Assembly (NCBI GenBank): GCA_965153355.1 | Contig: OZ231128.1 | Coordinates: 24,924,001 to 24,988,000, forward strand | From: Flaccisagitta enflata | Taxonomy: Eukaryota > Chaetognatha > Sagittoidea > Aphragmophora | DNA: 64,000 bases | Direction: 5' to 3' | Shown here: piece after piece, positions 38,130-52,488 of the stretch | Layout: each line of letters opens with the position of its first letter | Numbering within the stretch: the stretch's first letter is position 1 | Position numbers and translations under genes: made by a program | The notes under the pieces: generated by a model | What the model saw: the letters and a program-made list of their open reading frames with translations, nothing else | Told to the model about the DNA's origin: nothing | The model's database searches: none

Positions 38130-38800
38130 TTGAGCCATTTTTTGCCAAAAATGGCCAAAAACGGCCAAAATCAGCATTTTCTTCTTAATGATCGTTGTCA
38201 TTTAGAATTTTTTTGCCAATCTCACTCTTTCTACTTAGAACAAGGAAAAACATACTCATTAGGACCTTTAAAAACTTACACCGGGGCCATTACAGGTCAA
38301 AAACAGGCCAAAAACAGCCTAAAATGGCCAAAATCAGCACTCTCTTCAAACTTATCATTGTTACTCAGAATTTTTTGCCAATCTCACTCTTTCCACTTAG
38401 AACTAGGAATAGTATACTCACTAGGACCTTTCAAAACTTATACTGGGGCCATAATAGGCCAAAAACAGGCCAAAAACGGCCTAGAATAGCCAAAATCAGC
38501 ATTTTCTTCAAACTGATCATTGTTATTTGGACTTTTTTTGCTAGTCTTATTCATTCTGGACTGAACTAAGAAAAATATACTCATTTGGACCCTTCTTCAT
38601 TCATACTGGGGCCGTAACAGGCCGAAAACAGGCCAAAAATGGCCTAAAATGGGGAAAATCGGCCTTTTCTTCAAACTGATCATTGTTATTTGGAATTTTT
38701 TTTGCCAATCTCACTCAAACCACTCAAAACTAGGAAAAATATACTCATTTGGATCATCAAACACTAATACCGGGGCCATAACAGGCCAATAAATGATCTA
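38130..38800. repeat. about four 165-bp tandem units
   Basis: TTTTCTTCAAACTGATCATT and GGGGCCATAACAGGCC recur about every 165 bp. Confidence 0.65.
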
Positions 38801-39097
38801 ATTTCCCATATTAACAAAATTTTACGGCAAAAAATGATTCTGAATGATGACGGATTGACTTGAATTTGTGCATGATGGTGTCTGAGTAGGGATGTTACCG
38901 AGCAAGTAATTAATCGAGCATTAATCGATTAAAATCTTGTATTAATTGCTCGATCAAAACAAAAATCCTCGAAGGAAAATTTTTGTTCATTTGTTCAAAA
39001 AACGGCAATTAAAACAATGCGCGTGTGTGCATGTGTGTGCGAGCATATGCTTGGAGAAGGGAGGTCATTTGCAACGATAATATTGTGATCCCTGGTA

Positions 39098-39269
39098 CAG
39101 TTGATCCCCACTCTAACGGACCCGCCTCCTATGGAATTTCGCCTAGAACAGATTCAAATTCATTGTCACTTCATTGTAATTTCTTTTGTTTTGTTAGCAA
39201 TAAATTATCATTGCCAATAACAGAAAAAAAAATTTTTCCCTTGAAATCCGTTAGAGTAGGGTTCCACTG
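39098..39269. mobile_element. 172-bp MITE, CAGTTGATCCCCACTCTAA ends
   Basis: CAGTTGATCCCCACTCTAAC and TTAGAGTAGGGTTCCACTG are imperfect inverted repeats flanked by TA. It lies inside the hAT-like element. Confidence 0.65.
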
Positions 39270-39282
39270 TAACTTCTTTTTA

Positions 39283-39645
39283 GTTGCGGACACGCAACTC
39301 CATCCATTGGTCCGTCAGCACAAATTAAAAAGTAGGAAAATGAGATTTTTGGAAGCTTTTTAGTTGCAGACATGCAACTCTATAAGAGGCTTTGTCTGTT
39401 GGTCTATCCATCAGCTGGTCCATTGGTCTGTCAGTCCGTCAGCATGAGTCAAAAAGTGGAAAAACGAGCTCTTTTTGCATTTTTTGCATACATGTGAGGC
39501 TTTGGGGTGTAGATGGGGGTTGGACACCCCTGCCCATCCATCCACAAGGATATTGCGACCTCGCCTCCCTTGTTGTGTATGTGTCTGTGTTGGGGAGGGA
39601 GTTGGGTCGCAATAATATTGTGACCCCGCGTCACTTGTTTTTTCT
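39283..39645 (+). mobile_element. hairpin-B tandem copies inside the hAT-like element
   Basis: AGTTGCGGACACGCAACTCC and AGTTGCAGACATGCAACTCT, GTCCATTGGTC tracts, GTTGGACACCCCTGCCCATC and ATTGTGACCCCGCGTCAC then TTGTTTTTT. Confidence 0.55.
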
Positions 39646-39995
39646 ATTCTTTCAGGAATTCAATTATATCTCCTCTATCTTTTTTTTTTTCCCTCTTTTC
39701 TTTTTTCTGTTTCATTTCTTTTTCTTTTTTCTGTATTTATTTATTTGTCTTTTTTCTTTCTTTTTTTTTCAGTCTTTCTTTCTTTCTTTCTTCTTTCTTC
39801 CTTCCATCTTTTCTCCTTTCCTTATTTCTAATTTTCCTTATATCAACTTTTCCTTATTTCTTCCTTCCTTTCTTTTTTTTCTTTTTCTTTTCTCCTGTCC
39901 ATCTTCCTTCCTTTCTTTTTTTTTTTCTTTTTGTTTTCTCCTGTCCTTATTTCTTTCTTCCTGCCTTTCTTTCTTTCTTTCTTTCTTTCTTTCCT

Positions 39996-40026
<31 letters not shown>

Positions 40027-42107
40027 AAAATAAAAAGTGTAGGAAGCAATGAAAACGCGTAACGCAAACGCGTTAGCAACCAAAAACGTTGGATGCGATG
40101 CGTAACGCGATGCGCGAGCTGCTGGAAAACGCGAACGCAAATGCTCTTGAAAACCCCGCGCATCTTTAGCCCTGTTCTGTGGTCCACTACGAAAAAACCC
40201 TTGGTTGCTACAAAATAGTTACTTTTTTGTTTATTGCTAAACACTTCACGTCTTACTGCTTTAATTATGATTAAATAAATCATCTTTTTCCCATTTCATC
40301 TCGGTTTTTTTTTAGTGCTTGTGGCTAGGATACATAGCTACAGATTAATGAGAAAAATCCTCGAAATTGCTCGATTAATGCTCGAGCAAATGATATTCAG
40401 GCCAATTAATCATCGAGCAAAAATTTTTTTGCTCGGTAACATCCCTATGTCTGAGTGCCAGATTATCATTGTTTGACCATTTTCTGACAGAAGCAGCGGT
40501 TTGGTAGTCAAAAAACAGTCAAAAATGCCAATATAAAAGTTTTTCACGGCATTTTACGAACATTTACAACAATGAAATGAGACTCAAACCCAACTCGATG
40601 TTTTGAAACTCCGTAGTATGTGTGTCCCGGGTCCAAATACACAATTTCTGGCAATTTTTGAGTAGTTGGCCATCTACAACAGGAAGAAAACCCCTCAAAA
40701 ATGGTCAAAAATGTCATTTTGACGGCAGTTTATGGCATAGAAATATGCTGAATGATGACGGATTGACTTGAATTTGTGCATGATGGTGTCTCAGTGCCAG
40801 ATTAACGTTGTTTGACCATTTTCTGACAGAAGCAGCGGTTTGGTAGTCAAAAAACCGTCAAAAATGGCAATATAAAAGCTTTTTACAACATTTTACGAAC
40901 ATTTACGGCAATGAAATGAGACTCAAACTCAACTCAATGTTTTGAAACTCTGTAGTATGTGTGTCCAGGGTCCATATACACATTTTCTGGCAATTTTCGA
41001 GTAGTTGTCCATCTACAACAGGAAGAAAACCCTCCAAAAATGGTCAAAAATGCCATTTTGATGGCCGTTTACGGCGTAAACATACGCTGAATGAAAATGT
41101 GTTGACTTGAATTTGTGCATGATAGTGTCTCAGTGCCAAATTGTCATCATTTGACCATTTTCTTACAGAAGCAGCGGTTTGGTAGTCAAAAAACAGTCAA
41201 AAATGCCAATGTTAAGGCTTTTTACGGCATTTTACGAATATTGATGTCAATGAAATGAAACTCACACCCAACTCAATGTTTTGAAACTATGTAGTATGTG
41301 TGTCCCGGGTCTGAATACACATTTTCTGGCAATTTTTGAGTAGTTGTCCATCTACAACAACAAGAAAACCCCTAAAAACGGTAAAAAATGCTATTTTGAT
41401 GGCAGTTTACGGCATAAAAATATGCTGAATGATGACGGGTTGGCCTGCATATATGCATGAATGTGTCTTAGTGCCAGAACGTCATTGTTTGACCTTTATA
41501 TGACAAAAGCAACGGTTTTAGACTGAAAAAACTGGCAAAAATACCACTTTTACGGTATTTTACGGTATTTTACTGCATTACGTGCGTCTATCTGAACCGA
41601 ATGTGCTCTATAACTTTTTTTGGCTTCAATGGGATAGTTCCAATGGGCTTATGGCAAAAAATTGGGTCATTGGTCACTTTTGGGATTTCGCTTAGGGTGT
41701 ACCTTCATATGACACAGTGCGAAGGCAAGCTTAGCCGAGCCAATACTGGCTCCCCACATCCCAGATTCATAATACGGGGTTGTCACTTGGCAATAACTTT
41801 TTTTTTCTGCTGAGTGTGGAGAAAAAAAAGTTATATTATGTATTCTCGTCTTGATGTGACGGCGTTGAAACCGAATAGAAGTAGGACAACGACTGAGGCA
41901 ATGATTTACTAGAAATGGCTTTATATCTACATCATGGTTTATATCTACTACAACGTGAAGGATATTTGCAGTGGTTTGCTTTTCAGTACGCGTCCGTGGG
42001 TCTTTCAATCGATCGGTCTGTCTGTTAGTCTGTCAGTCAGTCCATTCAATTTTGCTTTTTCCGCATTTTTTGGGTCGATTGCGAGCAGTTGTTTGCATCA
42101 CCGCATC

Positions 42108-42227
<120 letters not shown>

Positions 42228-42343
42228 TGCGCCGAAGACGATGTTGAAAACATCACGAACTGCTAAATATAGCATTGGCTGTTTCCTCGAGCGAAGTTCC
42301 TCAGATGCAAATGCCATTAGCGAGTGTGGTCGAGATCGCGCCA

Positions 42344-42600
42344 GGTTTTTAGTCGCGGACACGCAACTCTATAAGAGGTTTTGTCCTTTCGTTGGTCTGT
42401 CCGTCCGTCCGTTGGTCCATCCATCCATTGGTCCGTCCGTGAGGGCGAGTCAATAAGTGGGACAATTCAGCGCCAAAGAAGCTTTTTGTGTATGAGTCTA
42501 TGTTAGAAAGAGGGTTGGTTGGGACGTTGGTTGTGGATGGGGGTTGACCGCCCCTTCCCACCCGTCCGTAACGATATTGTGACCCCGCGTCACTTGTCGG
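42344..42600 (+). mobile_element. hairpin-B element
   Basis: TTTTTAGTCGCGGACACGCA with ACTCTATAAGAGG, GTCCGTCCGTTGG core, GGGGTTGACCGCCCCTTCCC, then CGTCCGTAACGATATTG and GTGACCCCGCGTCAC. The terminal stem has three mismatches, so the copy is older. Confidence 0.6.
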
Positions 42601-42751
42601 ATTTCCATAAGTGGTGTTAAAACCAACCTAAATCAAATCCGAATCCAAATTTGTTCCTTCGCCTTCTCTTTCTTTCTTTCTTGCCTTGTCAGCGCGCGCA
42701 CGCGCATGAAAGGCTCTTCTTTCCTCCTCTTGAGAATGCCAATGCTGCATG

Positions 42752-43845
<1,094 letters not shown>

Positions 43846-43859
43846 TTCATTTCTGAAAT

Positions 43860-44520
43860 TATCCGAATTCGATAATATGTTCCAAGCAAGAAGACAGTAT
43901 TTATGCAGAGAAAAGGTTTCTTTGTCGCTAAAGGGAATAACATCATTTGCCTAAAGTCTGCGTACGCACTTTCAATTTAGATATACGTTGTGTAAAGCTA
44001 GAAAGTATCGCATCGCGTGCGGGGAGGGGTTGCGTATGGGTGAAATAGGATATGAACTAGTTGAAGAGCCAAGATGCATGGTATATTTTGTTTGATGGCC
44101 CGAGTAATTGTTGGCAGTGGTAGTGACATGTGTTTATTTGTGTATCTGTGTCTGTATATGTCTTAGTAAAAGCGAGAACGAAAGCAAAAACGAGAGCAAG
44201 GCAGGGAGAGGGTGTGTCTATGGCTGCGGTGTTTTTTGTTTGTTTTTTTTCTCTAGGTGCCTTTTTCCTTTCTCCATCAGTCCAAACCCCCTACTACCCT
44301 TTTCCGTTCGCTTTCCCTGCTTCATCCTCCGTCTGTCATTCTGTACCCTTTTTAATCTCCTTTGATATTCTCTCTCTTTGGCTTTTTCATTATTCACTCG
44401 ATTCTTGTCTGCCATTTTCCATCTTGCCATACTTTTTTTTTCCTACCTCATCCAACTTCAGTACAAAAGCTTCGGTTCCTCTCACACTTTATCTTTCATA
44501 TCTGGATAAATATCGCGTGC
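43860..44520. other. no gene seen
   Basis: Mixed sequence turning pyrimidine-rich; frames here are low-complexity. Confidence 0.5.
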
Positions 44521-44639
44521 TTTTTTCCTTTCTTTTCTTTTTTTTTTTTTTTTTCTTTTTTTTTTTTTCTTTTTTTTCATTTCTTTGTTTCTTAGTTTGT
44601 TTCTTTGTTTGTTTTTTTGTTTCTTTGTTTGTTTGTTTG

Positions 44640-44666
44640 TTTGCTTGCTTCTTTCTTTCTTTCTTT

Positions 44667-44728
<62 letters not shown>

Positions 44729-44770
44729 GGGTTGCTTGCTTGCTTGCTTGCTTTCTTTCTTTCTTTCTTT
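44640..44770. repeat. (CTTG)n with CTTT flanks
   Basis: Same unit pairing as at 11515. Confidence 0.9.
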
Positions 44771-44859
44771 TTTTCCTTATCTTTCTTTCTAGTCTTCCAT
44801 CCTTTTCCCGCTCTTTATCTAATGTTCCAGAGCAATTTATCACATTTCATTTTTCCTCA

Positions 44860-45480
44860 CTGAAGAAAAACTTCACGTTTGTCTCCGGCCATGCTTTTGT
44901 CCTCTGACGCACAAGAAAAGTTTCTTACACGAGGAGAGAAAAATAAATTTTCGTCGCGTCTTTTAAAACCCAGGCCACATCACTTTTACTTCATAGCTTT
45001 GTTATGTGAAAACATTTATTAATCAAAACGCCTTTAGATTCTACGTCAATGACAGATATTTACATGCTGCGTGAATGCGTGATGCGTAAATTTCAGTGAG
45101 AACAATTAACAAGCCCAAGACAGGTAAAAATCGCGGACGGTTGGGCAGAGGTGGATCCATAGTACTCCAGAACTACAGTTTTTCCCTACTGCATACCTGA
45201 AAATGACCTGAAACACTTGAAAAGACCATATTTTAAAAATATTTTGGATAGACTGAGGTATTGACTGACGGACCAACGGCCGGACGCAGTACTACAAAAA
45301 TACTCACATTCTCATAGATACAACACAAACTGAATCATAATCCCGTAAAAAAAAGGCGAAAACAATGGTAATTGATAAATGTGACGTTCAAATACTGAAC
45401 ATTCTCAACAACCTCATCAAGGGTCAACCTATGCCAAACTACTCCAAAGGTCTCAATCCCACAGAGTCTCCGGTTAGGTC
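44860..45480. other. no gene seen; possible hairpin-B remnant
   Basis: Around 45115 AACAAGCCCAAGACAGG and ATCGCGGACGGTTGGGCAG resemble a decayed hairpin-B start. No exon found. Confidence 0.4.
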
Positions 45481-45496
45481 CACATGCCCACAGGCC

Positions 45497-45605
45497 ACCA
45501 CTCACCACCACCACCACCACCACCACCACCACCACCACCACCACCACCACCACCACCACCACCACCACCACCACCACCACCACCACCACCACCACCACCA
45601 CCACC
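45497..45605. repeat. (CAC)n
   Basis: About 36 units; followed at 45660-45765 by (CT)n. Confidence 0.95.
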
Positions 45606-45657
45606 TCACCGCGACTCCTTCTCTCGACAGAAGTCGTTCCATTTCTATTCTCCCTAT

Positions 45658-45770
<113 letters not shown>

Positions 45771-45999
45771 ATTTTCAAGCTGCTTTCTGCCGCCGCTGCC
45801 GTCACGGGCGGATCTGCGGGTGCTGCTGCCGTCACTTTCTAGACTCTCTCTGCAGTCATGCACGCACGTGCATTCCATCGTTAACGGTTGCAGCTGTTGC
45901 TGCAGCGGAAGTTGCGGCTGCCGAAGTTGCTGAAGCCTCGGCACTGCACCGGCGGCCGCCTCACTTGTGATGGATAAAACATTACGCCTCGGGCGGGAA

Positions 46000-46038
46000 G
46001 AGAGAGAGAGACAGAGACAGACAGAGACAGACAGAGAC

Positions 46039-46093
<55 letters not shown>

Positions 46094-46201
46094 CAGACAG
46101 AGACAGAGACAGAGAGAGACAGACAGACAGACAGAGACCGACAGAGACAGACAGACAGAGGCAGACAGACAGAGACATGAGAGGGAGCGTAAGGGAAAGA
46201 T

Positions 46202-46232
<31 letters not shown>

Positions 46233-46245
46233 AAGCGACAGACAT
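46000..46245. repeat. (GA)/(GACA) mixed array
   Basis: Irregular mixture of AGAGAC and GACA units. Confidence 0.85.
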
Positions 46246-46492
46246 ACAGAATTAAAAGAGAGACTGAGACAGGGAGCGACAGAGAGTTTGACGTGGCATT
46301 TCCTCGTTGTTGGAAAACCTTTGGCAAAACCTGTGGGGAAATTATCGTCTCCTTCTATTTGTCTTAGAGGAAGTCCCAGTTGTCTCCTCCTTTATTCGGT
46401 TGTTGTCTGCGCCTGGCTGAAGACAAATCAGCCTCTGCCATACGATAAAAAGCGATAAGTTAGACTGAGAATTAGTTTATCTTCAAGTATGT

Positions 46493-46612
46493 GCGTGTGT
46501 ATGTATGTGTGTATGTATGTATGTATGTATGTATGTATGTATGTATGTATGTATGTATGTATGTATGTATGTATGTATGTATGTATGTATGTATGTATGT
46601 ATTTATGTATGT
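46493..46612. repeat. (GTAT)n abutting the satellite
   Basis: Ends exactly where the first satellite unit begins. Confidence 0.95.
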
Positions 46613-49600
46613 ATGATAGGTGGAACAACATCCCTCACTATACCCAAACTAAAACAAATGGAAGAGGGCCTTGTGAGCCCTCACTGACTAGTTACTACGC
46701 GCATCACTCCTAGTTTTCCATAAAACAGAATCTGAATAACATTCCATCTCACTCTAACCCAAAAGAAAACCCCTTACCAAAATAGTTAAGGGCTTATGTG
46801 CATTACCTTTGTTACCAAAATGCAACAAATCACCCGAGGAGTAACATTGTTGTTAGAAGACCATGCCAGCAGAAGGATGAATCGAAAGGGTCTGAAGCTT
46901 ACTGCGACAACCAGACAGATTTCAATCCAAGGTACTGAGTAGTATGATAGGTGCGGAACAATATCCCTCACTATACCCAAACTGAAAAATATGGAAGAGG
47001 GCCTTGTGAGCCCTCACTGACTAGTTACTACGCGCATCACTCCTAGTTTTCCATTTAGCAAAACTAACTTAGCAAACATCCACTCTGAGTCTCACCCAAA
47101 AAACTAATGCTTACCAAAATAGCTAAGGGCAAATGATTGTCACCTCTGTTACCAAATGGAAATGCAGCAAATCACCGAGAAGGTAACGACATTAGAAACC
47201 ATACCCCTTAGAGAGGATAGAATCGAGGTCAAGCTTACTGCGACCGCCGGACGTTCCAATCCAAGGTACTGAGTAGTATGATAGGTGGAACAACATCCCT
47301 CACTATAGGCTACTAAGACGCGCCAACTCAGAGAAATTGAGGGCCTTGTGAGAGCCCTCACTGACAGCTAGTTACTACGCGCATCACTTCTAGTTTTCCA
47401 TAAAACAGAATCTGAATAACATTCCATCTCACTCTAACCCAAAAGAAAACCCCTTACCAAAATAGTTAAGGGCTTATGTGCATTTTACCTTTGTTACCAA
47501 AATGCAACAAATCACCCAAGGGTAACAAAGTTGTTTTAAGTCTTTTTGTTGCTAAATAGGTTTTTTCAAATGTTTTAGTCACTTTATTTGTCTGTCTGCC
47601 TGACTTTTCTGAAAGTGCCGACGCATAGTATGATAGGTGGAACTAGCATCACTCACTATGCCCAAGCTAAAACAAATGAAGGGCCTTGTGAGCCCTCACT
47701 GGCTAGTTACTACTTGCATCACTCCTTGTTTTCCATAAAACAGAATCTGAATAACATTCCATCTCTCACTCTAACTTAAAAGAAAAACCCCTTGCAAAAT
47801 GATTAAACATATGCATTACCTTGTACCAAAATGCAACAAATCACCCAGAAAGGAATGTATTTATTTAAAAGCCCACGCCGAGAGAGATGAGTCCAGAGGT
47901 CAAGCTTACTGCGACCGCCGGACATTCCAATCCAAGGTACTGAGTAGTTTGATAGGTGTAACAACATCCCTCACTATACCCAAACTAAAACAAATGAAAG
48001 AGGGCCTTGAGCCCTCACTGACTAGTTACTACGCGCATCACTCCTAGTTTTCCATAAAACAGAATCTGAATAACATTCCTCTCACTCTAACCCAAAAGAA
48101 AACTCTTTACCAAAATAGTTAAGGGCTTATGTACATTACCTTTGTTACCAAAATGCAGCAAATCACCGAGGGTAACATTGTTACAGAAAAACCATAATTC
48201 TTAGAGGATGAAACGAGGTCAAGCTTACTGCGACCGCCGGACATTCCAACCAAGGTACTGAGTAGCATGATAGGTGAACAACATCCTCACTATACCCAAA
48301 CTAAAATAAATGGAAGAGGGCCTTGAGCCCTCTCACTGACTAGTTACTACGCGCATCACTCCTAGTTTTCCATAAAACAGAATCTGGAATAAACATTCCA
48401 TCTCACTTCTAACCCAAAAGAAAACCCTTACCAAAATAGTTATGGGCTTATGTGCATTACCTTTGTTACCAAAATGCAACAAATCACCCGAGGGTAACAT
48501 TGTTAAGAAACCATACCCTTAGAGGATAGAATCGAGGTCAAGCTTACTGCGACTGCCGGACATTCCAATCCAAGGTACTGAGTAGTATGATAGGTGGAAC
48601 AACATCCCTCACTATACCCAAACTAAAACAAATGGAAGAGGGCCTTGTGAGCCCTCACTGACTAGTTACTACGCGCATCACTCCTAGTTTTCCATAAAAC
48701 AGAATCTGAATAACATTCCATCTCACTCTAACCCAAAAGAAAACCCCTTACCAAAATAGTTAAGGGCTTATGTGCATTACCTTTGTTACCAAAATGCAAC
48801 AAATCACCCGAGGGTAACATTGTTAAGAAACCATACCCTTAGAGGATAGAATCGAGGTCAAGCTTACTGCGACCGCCGGACATTCCAATCCAAGGTACTG
48901 AGTAGTATGATAGGTGGAACAACATCCCTCACTATACCCAAACTAAAAAACAAATGGAAGAGGCCTTGTGAGCTCACTGACTATTACTACGCGCATCACT
49001 CCTAGTTTTCCATAAAACAGAATCTGAATAACATTCCATCTCACTCTAACCCAAAAGAAAACCCCTTACCAAAATAGTTAAGGGCTTATGTGCATTACCT
49101 TTGTTACCAAAATGCAACAAATCACCCGAGGGTAACATTGTTAAGAAACCATACCCTTAGAGGATAGAATCGAGGTCAAGCTTACTGCGACCGCCAGACA
49201 TTCCAATCCAAGGTACTGAGTAGTATGATAGGTGGAACAACATCCCTCACTATACCCAAACTAAAACAAATGGAAGAGGGCCTTGTGAGCCCTCACTGAC
49301 TAGTTACTACGCGCATCACTCCTAGTTTTCCATAAAACAGAATCTGAATAACATTCCATCTCACTCTAACCCAAAAGAAAACCCCTTACCAAAATAGTTA
49401 AGGGCTTATGTGCATTACCTTTGTTACCAAAATGCAACAAATCACCCGAGGGTAACATTGTTAAGAAACCATACCCTTAGAGGATAGAATCGAGGTCAAG
49501 CTTACTGCGACCGCCGGACATTCCAATCCAAGGTACTGAGTAGTATGATAGGTGGAACAACATCCCTCACTATACCCAAACTAAACAAATGAGAGTGAGC

Positions 49601-50045
49601 CCTCACTGACTAGTTATTACGCACATCACCAAGTTTTCCATAAAACAGAATCTGAATATTCCATTCACGAGGTTATATGTGCATTACCTTTGTTCAAAAT
49701 TCAACAAATCACCCGAGGGTAACATTGTTAGAAACCATACCTTTAGAGGATAGAATCGAGGTCAAGCTCTGCCAGACATTCCAATCCAATACTGAGTAGT
49801 ATGATAGGTGGAACAACATCCCTCACTATACCCAAACTAAAATAAATGGAAGAGGGCCTTGTGAGCCCTCACTGACTAGTTACTACGCGCATCACTCCTA
49901 GTTTTCCATAAAACAGAATCTGAATAATATTCCATCTCACTCACCCAAAAGAAAACCCCTACCAAAATAGTTAAGGCTTATGTGCATTACCTTGTTAATG
50001 CAACAAATGTACATTGTTAAGAAACCATACCCTTAGAGGAAGAAT
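46610..50045. repeat. about 319-bp satellite array, about ten units
   Basis: GATAGGTGGAACAACATCCC starts recur at 46615, 46946, 47280, 47632, 47950, 48269, 48588, 48908, 49228, 49547 and 49803. Units from 48.3 to 49.5 kb are nearly identical, the outer ones more diverged. Each unit holds the hairpin GAGGGCCTTGTGAGCCCTC. The array runs into the assembly gap. Confidence 0.9.
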
Positions 50046-50078
50046 NNNNNNNNNNNNNNNNNNNNNNNNNNNNNNNNN
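50046..50078. other. assembly gap, 33 N
   Basis: A run of N that truncates the satellite array; the following sequence starts mid-way through an inverted near-copy of the 36-kb region. Confidence 0.99.
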
Positions 50079-51865
50079 GATTTAGGTTTCTCAATCCTCA
50101 TTGTCATTTTTATTTTCGTCATAATCGTCCATTTCCATTCCATTTCCAGGCCTGCATTCGCTTCCATTATCCTTTTGTGTCTCTTTCTCTTTTGTTGGTC
50201 GCCTTTCCATTGCTCTAAATTAAATAGTGGAATCCCACGTTGAGGTAGAGTAATTTCTTAATGAGTGCTCTAGTTGTAAACATCGATAAGGTTAGTTGCT
50301 TACTCACAACTCTACTTTCAGGTAGGTCCGTCTGTGAGTTTTTTTTCTTTGATTTGAGTGATACGCGACTCTTCCAGTAATTTTGTCCGTCGTATTGGTC
50401 GGCCAGTCGGTCTGTCAGTCAGTCTATCAAAAATATCGGTTCTCGAGATATTGTCATCCTGCATGTCCCAAAAGTGAAAATAACTGCTCAAATACTTTTT
50501 GTTCTTATTTTCATGTCCTTTAAAAAGTTTTGTTTGCAAGTTCTAACGCTCTTGTTAGTTGTTTTCGGTGATGTTAATTAGGATACGATGTCGATCTTTT
50601 TTTTTGTGCGACTGTTAATGGTTGTGTGTTACCAGCCTCCTTTTCCTTCATTTAGTGGTAAGACAAAATTTTCATTACCTAGCATGATGGTTCTTTTTCA
50701 ACAAAACAAACTTTTAGGGATTATAAAGAAGAGCAGTCATGAGAATCTATCATTAGTCAATACCAATAGTGAGACGCGTATGATGTCCTACAACCTGGGA
50801 TCTGCCGTTCACGCTTGACCTCCTTGTAAAGAGAAGACTTATATAAGACTGAATATAAGAGTTAGCGCAAAAGTCGTTCATCTCATGAGAGTCACTACCA
50901 CCATTCTCATCCATCTGACCTCTCTCTGCCCAACAGTATTAATGGGCCGCCTCCTCTTTTTTAAAAATGCATGAATATCTTTCACGGTCGAACGAGATTG
51001 TATTATGCAAATGAGCTTCAAATGAATACAATGATCATCCTGAGTTGGGACACCGTACGACAATTGATTGGTTTCCCGCTGAGGAGTGAAAACAACAGTT
51101 TCTCTGTGTGTCTGTCTGTCTGTCTCTCTCTCTCTCTCGCTCTCGCTCTCGCTCTCGCTCTCTCTCTCTCTCTCTTCTCTCTTACATAAACCTTGGGACA
51201 TGGTCCGAAGGTGCCTCCGCTGAAAGGTTTGGCAGGATAAGAATGAGGCAGACCAAGGGCGGACACGACAGCTATAACCCAGGGGTACTTCGGTACACAT
51301 AAATCCTAGGATTTGAATGATATGCATATGATATGATATGGTTTGGAATGTGATATAATTTAGTATGAATCATTTGATTGCGTTCCTTCCTATGATGAAA
51401 CTCTTAAACTAGTGATTGGAATTGTTGGATTTGCATGTTGTAACGGTTATCGTCGTGTCGTATCGGTTATCGTCTGCACTGGGAGGACACTTAATCGACA
51501 TTTCGTTAGATGGAGTTAACAATATCACACTATATTTTTTTTATCCACATCGTACGATAATTCATATGAGTTCTGTAAATCCAAGGAAAGTTTGCCCGCT
51601 CTAGAAAGTTTTGATTTATGGATGGACCTATGGAGTTTGGACGGACGGACTCATCCTCTCATAAAAATGCGGGGGCCCATCTAAAAACAAGAAGAAGGAA
51701 ACAATGTTCCATGGGATCGATTGGCACCGCTGAGGGGTCCTCAAACGAGGGAAAGCCAAAACAAATCCAAGAAAACAAAATCTCACTCAGCCGGGAAACC
51801 GGGCAAAAGTCGTTGCTTGTGCAAACAACGAGTAAACAGACTAAACAATGTCTCGAAAACTTCCA

Positions 51866-52075
51866 TTTTTGAGTCGTGGACACGCGACTCTACACCTTAC
51901 CGTGTCGGTCGGTCGGTCCGTCCGTCCGTCGGTCCGTCCGTCCGTCCGTCCGTCCGGCCGTCCGTCCGTCCGTCCGTCCGTCCGTCCGAAATATTTCTGA
52001 AATTGCAAGCGATTTTCGCATTACTGCTCCTGCACAACCATCCGCCACTGGATTGCCGTGTATCCGGCCTTGTTT
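51866..52075 (+). mobile_element. hairpin-B element, absent from the inverted copy at 34 kb
   Basis: TTTTTGAGTCGTGGACACGC then GACTC, a long GTCCGTCC run, CTGCTCCTGCACAACCATCC, and GCCGTGTATCCGGCCTTG then TTTT. The 34.16-kb region reads CTTCCATTTTTTTCCTTTC on the matching strand, giving a clean empty site. Confidence 0.75.
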
Positions 52076-52488
52076 TCCTTTCAAGGTAAGACTTCTTTTT
52101 GCAATTTTGTTTTGGATCAAACTACAGACCAAAAGGAGTACCAATAGTGAGGAAATGAAAAGGGAAAGGGAAAAGAAACACCACTAGACCATAATCGAAC
52201 ATTGCCATCCGTGTGGGATACAAATCCTCATCTCCAAGCAGATCGCGTCTGACCCATGTCTTGAGGCCTGATCAACAGTTAATCTTTTCTTCCTTGCCGT
52301 CTTTTTTTTCCTTTGGAAGATTGACCCTCCTTTCTGGTTTTTGGTCGACTTGGGCTTTTCAAAAGGAAAGCTTTATTAAAGCTTAGAGCGTTGACCCTAC
52401 GAACCAAAAGACCCTCAACTGTCGGTCACCGCTTTCTCTCTTTTTCTAACTCTGTCTATCACTCTCTAGGCAACTTTCAGTCTGAAAT

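Larger units (their letters stand above)
38887..40447. mobile_element. hAT-like non-autonomous element, 1.56 kb
   Basis: Ends TAGGGATGTTACCGAGCA and its complement, with TTAATCGAGCA repeats inside. GTCTGAG is repeated on each side, and the interruption falls within a tandem-repeat unit whose intact form occurs at 40750, so the boundary is clear. A short target duplication of about 8 bp and TAGGG ends fit the hAT superfamily. It carries a MITE, tandem hairpin-B units and a (CTTT)n tract but no transposase. Confidence 0.7.
38833..41560. repeat. about 340-bp tandem units interrupted by the hAT-like element
   Basis: GACGGATTGACTTGAATTTG recurs at 38850, 40750 and (diverged) 41091 and 41430, with CAGAAGCAGCGGTTTGGTAG in each unit. 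Confidence 0.6.

Noticed and set aside
46610-46950. Satellite unit as a tandem small RNA gene (5S, snRNA or spliced leader)
   Set aside because: I looked for 5S, U1, U2, U6 and Sm-site motifs and for a hammerhead core and saw none that fit.
46610-50045. Regular repeats as a possible CRISPR array
   Set aside because: Units are about 319 bp with no unique spacers, in a eukaryotic genome; this is satellite DNA.
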